Origin: Mycobacterium sp.
GTDB taxonomy: Bacteria; Actinomycetota; Actinomycetes; Mycobacteriales; Mycobacteriaceae
Length of the DNA stretch: 64,000 nucleotides
Direction: 5' to 3'
Assembly: GCF_019247635.1 (NCBI RefSeq)
Contig: NZ_JAFBAR010000090.1
Coordinates: forward strand, 124,001-188,000
The position numbers were made by a program, and so were the translations under genes. The notes under the pieces are model-generated. The model was given only the letters and a program-made list of their open reading frames with translations, ran no database searches and was not told where the DNA came from. The stretch's first letter is position 1. Each line of letters starts with the position of its first letter. This document shows, one piece after another, positions 34,163 through 44,934 of the stretch.

Positions 34163-35377
34163 GTGTCAGCACAGCGCGCGAGGTCGGCGGTGGCGGCGGA
34201 TCACCGCTCGATCGTCCCCAGCATCGCGGGCGTGCCCTGGTGGGGCGCGGTGCTTATCGCCGCCACAGCGACGATGGTCGGTTGGGTGATCGACGCCGGC
34301 CACAAGGACCTCTCGCACGTCTTTGCCGGCTGCTATATCGCCGGTTGTGTGGCCGCAATGCTGGCCGTCCGACAGTCCGGAGTCTTCACTGCCGTCATCC
34401 AGCCGCCGCTGCTGCTTTTCGGCACGGTTCCGGCCGCCTACTGGATGTTCCACGATCGCAAGGTCGGCAACCTCAAGGACCTGCTGATCAACTGCGGCTA
34501 CCCGCTCATCGAACGCTTCCCGCTGATGCTGGGAACCGCCGGTGGGGTGCTGCTGATCGGCCTGATCCGGTGGTATTTCGGGATGTCGCACCGCTCGGTG
34601 GCGACCGCCGGCACCGAGGACACCGCCGCCGCCGTCGAGCGGCCGTCGGCCATCAGAACGATCGCGACGAAACTGAGATCGCTTTTCAGCGCCGATCCCG
34701 ACCTCGAGTCGGACGACGCCGCGACCGCAGACCCCCAGCGGGCGCCCGCCGTCAATCACGCGCGTCGAAGCAGCGCGAGAACGGGCAGGGCGACACGCAG
34801 CAGCCGATCAACCGAGCGCGCCAGCCGGACCCGTTCCCGGCATGCCCGTCCGTCGCCGGACGACGTGCAGGAACAAGGGCTCGAGCGTCCGCGACGCCCG
34901 GCTCGCAGAGCCCAGCCCCGGGGCTACGAGGCCGGAGCCGGCGACCCGTCCCCGTCCCCGCGACCACGCCGGCGCCCGAGGCCGCCGGCCGATCAGGACC
35001 TGCGTGCGCAGCGGGAGCCACGTCGAGACCCGCAGGCCCGCCGTAATCCGTACGAGCGGCCCACGCCTCGCACCAGCCGCTTCGACCCGTATGACCGGTA
35101 CGAGCGCCCGCCGGAGCCCCCGTCCAGACACTCCGGCCCCTACGAGGGCTATGACTCCTATGACTCCTATGACCCGTATGGCTCCTCGGAGCAGCCACGC
35201 CGCCGTGCTACGCCGACCGGATCGAACGGCTCCAACCGGACGCACCACCCGATCTCGCAAGTCCGCTACCGCGGCGAAACCTCCCGGGACCAGCTACGCG
35301 AGCCGCCCGAGGCGGACCGCCGGCGCCGATCACGTGCGCCCCGTCCCCCGGCCGGATCCTGGGAATACGACGCCTGA
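34163..35377 (+). CDS. DUF6542 membrane protein with long basic Pro/Arg/Tyr-rich tail
   Basis: 404 residues from GTG 34163. Residues 20-145 hold four hydrophobic segments and the DUF6542 core (WWGAVLIAATATMVGWVIDA). The C-terminal 230 residues are low complexity, rich in Arg, Pro and Ser, with Tyr-Asp-Ser repeats (tandem 9-bp TATGACTCC near 35150-35175). Occupies the place of Rv1111c. Function unknown, and the tail may bind nucleic acid or phospho-partners by inference. Confidence 0.8.
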   Translation: MSAQRARSAVAADHRSIVPSIAGVPWWGAVLIAATATMVGWVIDAGHKDLSHVFAGCYIAGCVAAMLAVRQSGVFTAVIQPPLLLFGTVPAAYWMFHDRKVGNLKDLLINCGYPLIERFPLMLGTAGGVLLIGLIRWYFGMSHRSVATAGTEDTAAAVERPSAIRTIATKLRSLFSADPDLESDDAATADPQRAPAVNHARRSSARTGRATRSSRSTERASRTRSRHARPSPDDVQEQGLERPRRPARRAQPRGYEAGAGDPSPSPRPRRRPRPPADQDLRAQREPRRDPQARRNPYERPTPRTSRFDPYDRYERPPEPPSRHSGPYEGYDSYDSYDPYGSSEQPRRRATPTGSNGSNRTHHPISQVRYRGETSRDQLREPPEADRRRRSRAPRPPAGSWEYDA

Positions 35378-35383
35378 TCAGGC

Positions 35384-36391
35384 CTAGCCGTTTTTGAGAA
35401 GCGAGCGGATCTCGCGTGGCAGGGCGAACACCAACGTCTCTTGGGCCGTCGTCACCGGTTGGACCACGTCGTAGCCGAACTCCGACAATCGCTCCAGCAC
35501 GCCCCGCACCAGAACCTCCGGAACCGACGCGCCAGAGGTGACCCCAACCGTGGTGACGTCCTTCAGCCACACGGGGTCGATGTCGTCAGCCCAATCGACC
35601 AGATGAGCGGCCCGGGAACCGCCGCCCAAAGCCACTTCGACCAACCGCACCGAGTTCGACGAGTTGCGCGAACCGACCACGATCACCAGCTCGCACTCGG
35701 GTGCCATCGCCTTGACGGCGACCTGCCGATTCTGCGTGGCGTAGCAGATGTCGTCGCTGGGCGGATCCTGCAGTTTCGGGAAGCGCTGCCGTAGCCGGTC
35801 GACGATCTCCATGGTCTCGTCGACGGACAGCGTGGTCTGCGACAGCCAGACCACCTTGTCCTCGTCGCGAACCGTCACGTGCTCCACGGCCTCGACCCCG
35901 TCGACCAGCTGCACGTGATCGGGCGCCTCGCCGGCCGTGCCGATCACCTCTTCGTGTCCCTGATGACCGATCAGCAGAATGTCGTAGTCGTCCCGGGCGA
36001 AGCGTCTGGCCTCGTTGTGCACCTTGGTGACCAGCGGGCAGGTGGCGTCGATGGTCCGCAGATTGCGTTCGGCCGCGGCCGCGTACACCGTCGGCGCGAC
36101 CCCGTGCGCCGAGAACACCACGATGGCCCCCTCGGGGACCTCGTCGGTCTCCTCGACGAACACCGCACCGGCCTTGACCAGGGTGTCCACCACGTGCCGG
36201 TTGTGCACGATCTCGTGCCGAACGTAGACGGGAGCACCGTGCTTCTCCAGCGCACGTTCGACGGTCTCGATGGCCCGGTCCACCCCCGCGCAGTAGCCCC
36301 GCGGCTCCGCGAGCAGGACTCGCTTGCGGGTTGGGTCGTCGGCAACCGATTTCGAAGCACCGGGAATCCCCATATCGATCGTCGGCGGCAT
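35384..36391 (-). CDS. ispH: 4-hydroxy-3-methylbut-2-enyl diphosphate reductase IspH
   Basis: 335 residues. The three Fe-S cluster Cys are in [23 protein letters not shown] and [12 protein letters not shown], and the [11 protein letters not shown] and SGASVPE motifs complete the active site. Last step of the MEP isoprenoid pathway, giving IPP and DMAPP. Corresponds to lytB2 (Rv1110). Convergent with the DUF6542 gene. Confidence 0.96.
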   Translation of the reverse strand: MPPTIDMGIPGASKSVADDPTRKRVLLAEPRGYCAGVDRAIETVERALEKHGAPVYVRHEIVHNRHVVDTLVKAGAVFVEETDEVPEGAIVVFSAHGVAPTVYAAAAERNLRTIDATCPLVTKVHNEARRFARDDYDILLIGHQGHEEVIGTAGEAPDHVQLVDGVEAVEHVTVRDEDKVVWLSQTTLSVDETMEIVDRLRQRFPKLQDPPSDDICYATQNRQVAVKAMAPECELVIVVGSRNSSNSVRLVEVALGGGSRAAHLVDWADDIDPVWLKDVTTVGVTSGASVPEVLVRGVLERLSEFGYDVVQPVTTAQETLVFALPREIRSLLKNG

Positions 36392-36479
36392 GTCACCCAG
36401 GGTACGTTCTGCCGACTCGCGACTGCCAGCTCACGGGGTCCACTTGGACTTAGCCGCCGCTTGAGGCAGTCTTGGACCC

Positions 36480-37076
36480 ATGGCTACTGCACCGTACGGG
36501 GTTCGGCTACTTGTCGGCGCGGCGACAGTCGCCGTCGAGGAGACGATGAAGCTGCCGAAGACGATTCTGATGTACCCGATGACGCTTGCCAGTCAGGCGG
36601 CGCACCTGGTGATGCGCTTCCAACAAAACCTGGCCGACCTGGTGATCAAGGGCGACACCACGCTGGAATCGATATTTCCATCCAAGGACGAGCAGCCGGA
36701 ATGGGCGACGTTCGACGAGGATCTGTCCCAAAGTGTCGAAGGGCTGCCGCCCGACGCGGACGGCATCGAAGCCGATCGCCGGGCCGAGGGACGCTTCGCG
36801 CTCTATTCGGTACCCGAGGCCCCCACACCCGCCCGCGCGGCCACGCCGGCGCCCAGCAAGTCGAAGAAGACCGCCGCCGAAAAGACGGTTCCGGCGCCCG
36901 AGGTGGCGGCCGAACTCGACTACCCGGCGCTGACGCTGGCGCAGCTGCGCGCCCGGTTGCAATCACTGGACGTTACGGAACTGGAGGCCCTGCTGGCCTA
37001 CGAGCAAGCCACCAAGGCCCGCGCTCCGTTCCAGACGCTGCTCGCCAACAGGATCACCCGCGCATCCGCGAAGTGA
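36480..37076 (+). CDS. Lipid-droplet-associated-type protein (Rv1109c-like)
   Basis: 198 residues starting [20 protein letters not shown]. An amphipathic N-terminal helix region ([20 protein letters not shown]) and a C-terminal helical unit ([20 protein letters not shown], then [20 protein letters not shown]) flank a Pro/Ala-rich linker. The family is annotated as lipid-droplet associated in mycobacteria. The stop overlaps the xseA start (GTGA), making a three-gene operon. Confidence 0.8.
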   Translation: MATAPYGVRLLVGAATVAVEETMKLPKTILMYPMTLASQAAHLVMRFQQNLADLVIKGDTTLESIFPSKDEQPEWATFDEDLSQSVEGLPPDADGIEADRRAEGRFALYSVPEAPTPARAATPAPSKSKKTAAEKTVPAPEVAAELDYPALTLAQLRARLQSLDVTELEALLAYEQATKARAPFQTLLANRITRASAK

Positions 37077-38338
37077 ACCGGGGTCCGGAAGGCAATTCCG
37101 CCGAGAATCCGTTCCCGGTGCGCGCGGTGGCCATCCGGGTCGCGGGCTGGATCGACAAGCTGGGCACGGTATGGGTCGAGGGACAACTGGCTCAGGTCAC
37201 CATGCGGCCCCACGCCAGCACGGTCTTCATGGTGTTGCGCGACCCTGCCGCCGACATGTCACTGACCGTGACCTGTTCGCGCGACCTGGTGTTGTCAGCG
37301 CCGGTGAAATTGGCCGAGGGCACTCAGGTCGTCGTCTGCGGCAAGCCCTCTTTTTACACTGGGCGGGGCACATTTTCGTTGCGGCTCAGCGAGATTCGCG
37401 CCGTCGGCGTCGGCGAGCTGTTGGCGCGCATCGACCGGCTGCGTCGGCTGCTGGACGCCGAGGGGCTGTTCGACCCGCGGCGCAAGCGGCCGATTCCGTT
37501 CCTGCCCAGCACTATTGGGCTGATCACCGGACGGGCGAGTCATGCCGAACACGACGTGACAACCGTGGCCGCCGCACGTTGGCCCGCGGTGCGTTTCGCC
37601 ATCCGCAACACCGCCGTGCAGGGCCCTAACGCCGTTGCGCAAATCGTGGAGGCGCTGGACGAACTGGACCGGGACTCTGACGTCGACGTGATCGTGCTGG
37701 CCCGCGGCGGCGGCAGCGTCGAGGACCTGTTGCCGTTTTCCGACGAGACGCTGTGTCGGGCGATCTCGGCGTGCCGCACGCCGGTGATTAGCGCCGTCGG
37801 CCACGAACCCGACAATCCGCTGTGCGACCTGGTCGCCGATCTGCGTGCTGCCACGCCCACCGACGCGGCCAAGAAAGCGGTCCCGGATACCGCCGCCGAG
37901 CAGCGACTGATCGACGAGTTGCGTGGCCGCAGCGCGCAGGCCCTGCGCAATTGGGTCTCACGCGAGCAGCGCGCGTTGGCCCAGTTGCGCAGCCGTCCGG
38001 TGCTCGCCGATCCGCTGACGGCGCTGACCGCGCGCGCCGACGAGATCCACCGTGCGCGATCAGCGGTTCGTCGTGACATCACCCGGCTGGTCGCCGCAGA
38101 GACCGAACGGGTGGGTCACCTGGCCGCGCGGCTGGCGACACTGGGTCCGGCCGCGACGCTCGCCCGCGGCTACGCGGTGGTGCAGGCGGCCCCGGCCTCG
38201 GGTGGACCTCCGGAGGTGCTCAGATCGGTGCGCGACGCTCCGGCGGGCACCAGGCTTCGGGTACGTGTGGGCGACGGCGCCGTGAGCGCGGTGAGTGGGG
38301 GCGCAGTGATGGATGAAAAAGACCACGATGAGCGATAA
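37073..38338 (+). CDS. xseA: Exodeoxyribonuclease VII large subunit
   Basis: 421 residues from GTG 37073 overlapping the upstream TGA by 4 nt. The N-terminal OB fold ([20 protein letters not shown]), the [13 protein letters not shown] core, the [15 protein letters not shown] motif and [10 protein letters not shown] are diagnostic. With XseB it degrades single-stranded DNA in both directions during repair. The frame is open far upstream, but the length and overlap fix this start. Confidence 0.96.
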   Translation: MNRGPEGNSAENPFPVRAVAIRVAGWIDKLGTVWVEGQLAQVTMRPHASTVFMVLRDPAADMSLTVTCSRDLVLSAPVKLAEGTQVVVCGKPSFYTGRGTFSLRLSEIRAVGVGELLARIDRLRRLLDAEGLFDPRRKRPIPFLPSTIGLITGRASHAEHDVTTVAAARWPAVRFAIRNTAVQGPNAVAQIVEALDELDRDSDVDVIVLARGGGSVEDLLPFSDETLCRAISACRTPVISAVGHEPDNPLCDLVADLRAATPTDAAKKAVPDTAAEQRLIDELRGRSAQALRNWVSREQRALAQLRSRPVLADPLTALTARADEIHRARSAVRRDITRLVAAETERVGHLAARLATLGPAATLARGYAVVQAAPASGGPPEVLRSVRDAPAGTRLRVRVGDGAVSAVSGGAVMDEKDHDER

Positions 38339-38567
38339 AGACGAGAACGGATTCATTACACCTATTAGTAAGCTGGGCTATGAAGCCTGCCGAGACGAGC
38401 TGATCGAAGTCGTACGACTTCTCGAACAGGGCGGACTGAATTTGGATGCGTCGCTGAGGCTCTGGGAAAGGGGCGAACAACTCGCCAAAAGATGTGAGGA
38501 ACACTTAGCTGGCGCGCGCCAGCGGGTGACCGATGCCCTGGCCTCTGGCCACGCCGACGAAAATTGA
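38328..38567 (+). CDS. xseB: Exodeoxyribonuclease VII small subunit
   Basis: 79 residues from ATG 38328, overlapping the xseA stop by 11 nt (ATG 38313 is an alternative). The core [40 protein letters not shown] is the XseB signature. Translational coupling suits fixed stoichiometry with XseA. Confidence 0.95.
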   Translation: MSDKDENGFITPISKLGYEACRDELIEVVRLLEQGGLNLDASLRLWERGEQLAKRCEEHLAGARQRVTDALASGHADEN

Positions 38568-38604
38568 CCCAGGCAGGTCCCGATAAGCAAATTCTTTGTC
38601 AGAC

Positions 38605-38618
38605 TGGAACACGTTTCA
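38605..38618. promoter_or_regulatory. KstR operator upstream of the 3-beta-HSD gene
   Basis: TGGAACACGTTTCA fits TnnAACnnGTTnnA exactly. It lies 13 nt upstream of the start at 38632, the same spacing as the DUF3556 site. Confidence 0.75.
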
Positions 38619-38631
38619 GTATGCTTCGCCC

Positions 38632-39735
38632 ATGGGCGATGCGGCACTGACAACCGAACTCGGCAGCGTTCTGGTCACCGGCGGATCCGGCTTCGTCGGC
38701 GCCAATCTGGTGACCACCTTGCTCGATCGCGGACACCGGGTGCGGTCTTTCGACCGCGCGCCGTCGCCCCTGCCGCAGCACCCGCAACTGGAAGTGCTGC
38801 AGGGTGACATCACCGACGCAGGGGTCTGCGCCGCCGCGGTGGACAACATCGACACCGTCTTCCACACCGCGGCGATCATCGAGTTGATGGGCGGCGCGTC
38901 GGCGACCGAGGAATACCGACAGCGCAGTTTTTCTGTCAACGTCGGCGGCACCGAGAATCTGGTGCAGGCCGGGCAGAAGGCCGGCGTCAAGCGGTTCGTC
39001 TACACGGCATCCAACAGCGTGGTAATGGGCGGCAAGAACATCGCCAACGGTGACGAGTCCCTACCCTACACCGACCGCTTCCATGACCTGTACACCGAGA
39101 CCAAAGTCGCCGCCGAACGATATGTGTTGTCGCAGAACGGTGTTGACGGCATGCTTACCTGCTCGATCCGGCCCAGTGGCATCTGGGGAAACGGCGACCA
39201 GACGATGTTCCGCAAGTTGTTTGAGAGCGTCATCAAGGGCCACGTCAAGGTGCTGATCGGACGCAAGTCGGCGCGGCTGGATAACTCTTACGTGCACAAC
39301 CTGATTCACGGCTTCATCCTGGCCGCCGAGCATCTGGTGCCCGGCGGCACCGCACCCGGTCAGGCCTACTTCATCAACGACGCCGAGCCCATCAATATGT
39401 TCGAGTTCGCGCGGCCGGTGGTGGAAGCGTGTGGGGAAAAGTGGCCGCGGATAAGGATTTCCGGTCCCGCGGTGCACTGGGCGATGACGGGCTGGCAGCG
39501 GCTGCACTTCCGCTTCGGCTTCCCCGCACCATTGCTCGAACCTAACGCGGTAGAACGGGTCTACCTGGACAACTATTTCTCGGTTGCCAAGGCCCGACGC
39601 GACCTCGGTTACGAGCCACTGTTCGACACCGAGCAGGCGATGAAAGAATGCCTGCCCTACTACGTCGACCTGTTCAACCAGATGAAAGCGGAGGCCTCGA
39701 AAGCGAAGGCTTCGAAAGCGAAGGCCAGCCGATAG
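38632..39735 (+). CDS. 3-beta-hydroxysteroid dehydrogenase/isomerase (Rv1106c-like)
   Basis: 367 residues from ATG 38632; the longer frame would include the KstR box. NAD-binding TGGSGFVGANL, catalytic region (VYTASNSVVMGG, YTETKVAAERYVL with Tyr-x-x-x-Lys) and a C-terminal hydrophobic segment. It oxidises cholesterol (3-beta-hydroxy-5-ene) to cholestenone, the entry step of sterol catabolism. The last 16 residues are a Lys-Ala-Ser repeat from a 15-bp tandem repeat at about 39690-39733, which may vary between strains. Confidence 0.92.
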   Translation: MGDAALTTELGSVLVTGGSGFVGANLVTTLLDRGHRVRSFDRAPSPLPQHPQLEVLQGDITDAGVCAAAVDNIDTVFHTAAIIELMGGASATEEYRQRSFSVNVGGTENLVQAGQKAGVKRFVYTASNSVVMGGKNIANGDESLPYTDRFHDLYTETKVAAERYVLSQNGVDGMLTCSIRPSGIWGNGDQTMFRKLFESVIKGHVKVLIGRKSARLDNSYVHNLIHGFILAAEHLVPGGTAPGQAYFINDAEPINMFEFARPVVEACGEKWPRIRISGPAVHWAMTGWQRLHFRFGFPAPLLEPNAVERVYLDNYFSVAKARRDLGYEPLFDTEQAMKECLPYYVDLFNQMKAEASKAKASKAKASR

Positions 39736-39745
39736 GTCGGGCTGG

Positions 39746-40543
39746 CTAGGCCAGCCGCTCGGTGAGGAACTCGACCACCCGTTTGCGGGCCTCGTAGGCC
39801 GGCTGGCCGTCGACCTCGCGGAGCTCGTTGGTAAGCACGGAGTGCGCCATTTTGCCGAAGCCGTGCTGGTTGCCTGGGCCGGAGTCGATCTCGATCACCT
39901 CGAACGCGTCACCCAGTCGCTGTTTGAGCGTGCTGAACCGTGCGCCGGGCGACGTCTTGTCCTCGCTGAACCGTAAACCGATAGCGCACAGCCCGTCGTT
40001 GGCGCACCGGTCGGCGACCGTTGCCAGCTCGGACTCACTCAGCCCGGGATCGCGACGCTGCGCAGGTGTCACCGGGAACGGCACCGAAGGCTGGCTCAGT
40101 ACCGGCGCCAGCACGCTGTCGTCGACCGCGGCGGCCAGCGCGAAGCCGCCGGTGAAGCATTGGCCGATCACGCCGACGCCCTTGCCCGGCGTCGACGCGT
40201 TGAGGTCCCGAGCCAATGCGCGCAGGAACAGCGACACCGGCCGCTGCTTGTTGGTCGCAAACGCCGCGAATTCCTTTGCCACACAGGCCCGCGCAATCGT
40301 CGACGCCGCATAGCCGGCCGTCACGGTCCTGCCCGGCTCACCGAACAACGACGGTATGGCCACCGTGAAACCGTTGTCCACCAGATGATTTCCCAGGGCC
40401 AACACACCGGGATGGATCCCGGGTAACTCGGGGATCAACACCACGCCCGGACCTGTGCCCTTGCGATACACGTCGTGGGTGTAGCCGGCACCGGTGAACG
40501 GTGCCGCCGACCAACCGGAAAGGTCTGCCTCGGGTGCAGTCAC
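39746..40543 (-). CDS. Dienelactone-hydrolase-family protein
   Basis: 265 residues from GTG 40543. The Cys nucleophile elbow GVIGQCFTGGFALA, the LIPELPGIHP segment with Glu and the late NQHGFGKMAH His fit the Cys-Asp-His triad of dienelactone hydrolases. It may cleave lactones or other esters; substrate unknown. Not an ortholog of the p-nitrobenzyl-esterase genes that I recall here in M. tuberculosis. Confidence 0.85.
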   Translation of the reverse strand: MTAPEADLSGWSAAPFTGAGYTHDVYRKGTGPGVVLIPELPGIHPGVLALGNHLVDNGFTVAIPSLFGEPGRTVTAGYAASTIARACVAKEFAAFATNKQRPVSLFLRALARDLNASTPGKGVGVIGQCFTGGFALAAAVDDSVLAPVLSQPSVPFPVTPAQRRDPGLSESELATVADRCANDGLCAIGLRFSEDKTSPGARFSTLKQRLGDAFEVIEIDSGPGNQHGFGKMAHSVLTNELREVDGQPAYEARKRVVEFLTERLA

Positions 40544-40557
40544 GCGCTACGTCCCTT

Positions 40558-41253
40558 CTATCGACTTGGTAATGGCGACTGCGATTGCGTCGCCGTCGCC
40601 AGGGTACGGAACTGGTCGGTGCTGCCGGCACCGGTAACCGCGATCTGCGTGGGGCCGACCGGACTGGGCAACCTGGTAGTCCATACCGGCTCGGCGGCGG
40701 CACCGTTTTGGTCAGCACCCTGATAGACGATCCAGTTGAAGCCGGAAACGTCGACCGTGCCGGTCGGATACATGCCGGGATGGATCGAACCAACCAGCTT
40801 GTCCTCGTCAGCATTGCTCTGTGTCAGGCTCACATACATCCCCGTCGGGGTGATGTATCCGACGGTCGAGGTGGCCGCATTGAGTCGCTGGCCGGTCGAG
40901 GCATCGGTTCGTCCGTTTTCGATGCCGCCCCGGCTGCCGGAGTTGGGTTTCCAGCCAACGGGCAGCTGGGGTAGCCGGATCGGAAATCCCAGTGTCGCGG
41001 CGTCCGCACGCAGGGCCGCCGCGGCGTCGTAGGACGGGATGGTGCCCCTAGTCGTCCCCCCCGGCGCTAACGAACACATCCCGACCATGCCCGCCAGCAC
41101 GATGCAGCCAAGGACCAGCGGCGCCAGGGACCAGAACATGTCTCGGCCGTCCTGCAGCAAGCGCGGTTTGGGCGGCTTAGCAACAGGTCCCGCAACAGCC
41201 CCCGTAACAGGGCCCGCAACTGGCCCCCGTTTCGGCTGCGGCTCGGTGGTCAC
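40558..41253 (-). CDS. DUF4245 membrane-anchored protein (Rv1100-like)
   Basis: 231 residues from GTG 41253. The N-terminus has a [17 protein letters not shown] repeat encoded by near-tandem 12-15 bp units (41178-41225), then one membrane helix ([17 protein letters not shown]) and an extracytoplasmic DUF4245 domain ([24 protein letters not shown]). Function unknown. Divergent from glpX with 55 nt between. Confidence 0.85.
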   Translation of the reverse strand: MTTEPQPKRGPVAGPVTGAVAGPVAKPPKPRLLQDGRDMFWSLAPLVLGCIVLAGMVGMCSLAPGGTTRGTIPSYDAAAALRADAATLGFPIRLPQLPVGWKPNSGSRGGIENGRTDASTGQRLNAATSTVGYITPTGMYVSLTQSNADEDKLVGSIHPGMYPTGTVDVSGFNWIVYQGADQNGAAAEPVWTTRLPSPVGPTQIAVTGAGSTDQFRTLATATQSQSPLPSR

Positions 41254-41308
41254 CCCGCCAGTATCCCAGCTCTACACCATTGAACTGCTTCTGGGAGAAT
41301 CGGCAACC

Positions 41309-42394
41309 ATGACAGCTGAGGGATCCGGTTCGTGCCCGACCGCCGTCGCGCGGCACGAATCGAGGCAGGCCCGGCCGCGCGGAGAAGCCCCGGACCGCAA
41401 CCTTGCCCTGGAACTGGTGCGGGTTACCGAGGCCGGCGCCATGGCGGCGGGCCGCTGGGTAGGCCGCGGCGACAAGGAGGGCGGGGACGGCGCCGCGGTC
41501 GACGCGATACGCGAATTGGTGAACTCGGTCTCGATGCGCGGCGTCGTGGTCATCGGCGAGGGTGAGAAAGACGAAGCGCCGATGCTCTACAACGGCGAGG
41601 AAGTCGGTAACGGCGACGGCCCGGATTGCGACTTCGCCGTCGACCCGATCGACGGCACCACGCTGATGAGCAAGGGCATGCCCAACGCCATCTCGGTGCT
41701 GGCGGTGGCGGATCGCGGCGCCATGTTCGATCCGTCGGCGGTGTTCTACATGAACAAGATCGCCGTCGGGCCCGACGCCGCGCACGTGCTGGATATCACC
41801 GCGCCGATCGCGGACAACGTCCGGGCCGTCGCCAGGGTCAAGGAGCTGTCGGTACGGGACATGACGGTGTGCATCCTGGACCGGCCGCGGCACGCTCAAT
41901 TGATCGAAGATGTCCGGACCACCGGGGCCCGGATCCGGCTGATCACCGACGGCGACGTCGCGGGCGCGATCTCGGCCTGCCGACCGCAGTCGGGCACCGA
42001 CATGCTGGCCGGCATCGGCGGCACTCCCGAGGGGATCATCGCCGCCGCGGCCATCCGGTGCATGGGCGGCGCGATTCAGGCGCAGCTGGCTCCCAAGGAC
42101 GAGGCTGAGCGCCGCAAGGCGTTGGACGCGGGCTACGACCTCGACCAGATTCTGACGACGGAGGACCTGGTCTCCGGCGAGAACGTCTTCTTCTGCGCCA
42201 CCGGGGTCACCGATGGCGACCTGCTCAAGGGCGTGCGGTACCAACCCGGTGGCTGCACCACGCAGTCGATCGTGATGCGGTCGAAGTCGGGCACCGTGCG
42301 GATGATCGAGGCCTACCACCGGCTTTCAAAGCTCAACGAGTACTCCGCCATCGACTTCACCGGTGACAGCACCGCGGCTTATCCCCTGCCTTGA
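41309..42394 (+). CDS. glpX: Class II fructose-1,6-bisphosphatase GlpX
   Basis: 361 residues from ATG 41309, GGGAGA upstream. [16 protein letters not shown] and [15 protein letters not shown] are the metal-binding loops, and [17 protein letters not shown] follows. Essential gluconeogenic step in mycobacteria. 37 nt upstream of fum, likely one operon. Confidence 0.96.
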   Translation: MTAEGSGSCPTAVARHESRQARPRGEAPDRNLALELVRVTEAGAMAAGRWVGRGDKEGGDGAAVDAIRELVNSVSMRGVVVIGEGEKDEAPMLYNGEEVGNGDGPDCDFAVDPIDGTTLMSKGMPNAISVLAVADRGAMFDPSAVFYMNKIAVGPDAAHVLDITAPIADNVRAVARVKELSVRDMTVCILDRPRHAQLIEDVRTTGARIRLITDGDVAGAISACRPQSGTDMLAGIGGTPEGIIAAAAIRCMGGAIQAQLAPKDEAERRKALDAGYDLDQILTTEDLVSGENVFFCATGVTDGDLLKGVRYQPGGCTTQSIVMRSKSGTVRMIEAYHRLSKLNEYSAIDFTGDSTAAYPLP

Positions 42395-42431
42395 GCAGGC
42401 CGTACACACCTAGCGAAGAGGAACCCGATTC

Positions 42432-43832
<1,401 letters not shown>

Positions 43833-43946
43833 CGGCCAGGCAAAGGGCAAGTGGTCCAAGTCCAGGTCCGACCGTCATACTGCGTTGCGCGGCTACCTTT
43901 GGGGGACGCGGTGCATGAGGTCTTTGACAGAGAGCGTGGTTGAGCA

Positions 43947-44930
43947 ATGACGGTTCCTCCCGGGGGCCCCTATGGTCAGAATCCCTACGGATCGAATCCG
44001 TACGGCCAGGACCCCTATTGGGGCGGGCAGCCGCAGGGTGGGCAGCCGCAAGGCGGCCCCTACCAGTACCCGCCGGGCGGTCCGTACACCAACCCGCAGA
44101 GCCCGGCGGATCCCTATGCCGCGGGCGCCTATCCGCCCCAGCAATATCCTCAGCCGGGCCAGCAGGCGCCGCCCGGGTGGCAGCCCGGACCCTACCCGGG
44201 TGGGCCGCCGCCGGGCGGCCCGAAGGGCTCGGGCTCGAAGCTGCCCTGGCTGATCGTGGGCGGCATCGCGCTGCTCGGCGTCATCGGGCTCGTGGTGTTC
44301 CTGGCAATCGGCCTTACCAGCGGCAACAAGTCAAACCCCGCCGCCACCTCGACCGCCACCAGCGCGGCGTCACCACAGCCGAGTGGCGCGCAGACCGCGA
44401 CCGACTGCACCCCCAATGTCTCTGGCGGTGAGAAGCCGACCGGCACCTCGATCAGCGCGGGCAAGCTGTCGTTCCCGAGCAGCGCGGCGCCCGGATGGCA
44501 GGTCATCTCCGACGACCAATCGCCGAACCTCATCGACGCGGCGGGTGTAGCCCAAGAGGTGGGGTCGGGCACCCAGTGGATGATGCAGGCCGAGGTCGCC
44601 ATCACCAATTTCGTACCCAGCATGGATGTCGGGGCGCAGGCGTCGAAGTTGATGGCGTGCGTGGCCGCCGGGCCGGGCTACTCGAACGCGCAGCCCACCC
44701 TGGGGCCCGTCAAGACATCGTCGATCACGGTCGACGGGATCAAGGCCGCCCGCGTTGACGCCGATGTCTCGATCGCAGACACCACCAAAGGCGTGAAAGG
44801 CGACACGGTGGTAATCATCGCGGTCGACACCAAGCCCGTCACGATCTTCATGGGTGCTACGCCCATTGGTGACACCGCCTCGGCGGGCATCATCAACCAG
44901 GTCATCGCGGCCCTGAAGGTCGCCAAGTAG
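43947..44930 (+). CDS. Pro/Gly/Tyr-rich membrane-anchored protein (Rv1097c-like)
   Basis: 327 residues. The first 90 residues are Gly-Pro-Tyr-Gln repeats (GPYGQNPYGSNPYGQDPY), then one membrane helix (LPWLIVGGIALLGVIGLVVF), a Ser/Thr/Pro linker and an extracytoplasmic domain with two Cys (DCTPNVSGG, LMACVAAGPG). Function unknown; the layout suits a surface-facing protein. Follows fum by 114 nt. Confidence 0.85.
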   Translation: MTVPPGGPYGQNPYGSNPYGQDPYWGGQPQGGQPQGGPYQYPPGGPYTNPQSPADPYAAGAYPPQQYPQPGQQAPPGWQPGPYPGGPPPGGPKGSGSKLPWLIVGGIALLGVIGLVVFLAIGLTSGNKSNPAATSTATSAASPQPSGAQTATDCTPNVSGGEKPTGTSISAGKLSFPSSAAPGWQVISDDQSPNLIDAAGVAQEVGSGTQWMMQAEVAITNFVPSMDVGAQASKLMACVAAGPGYSNAQPTLGPVKTSSITVDGIKAARVDADVSIADTTKGVKGDTVVIIAVDTKPVTIFMGATPIGDTASAGIINQVIAALKVAK

Positions 44931-44934
44931 TCAG

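Noticed and set aside
35879..37072. Long open frame running into xseA from the left
   Set aside because: It is the antisense shadow of ispH followed by out-of-frame sequence of the Rv1109c-like gene. XseA length and the GTGA overlap fix its start at 37073.
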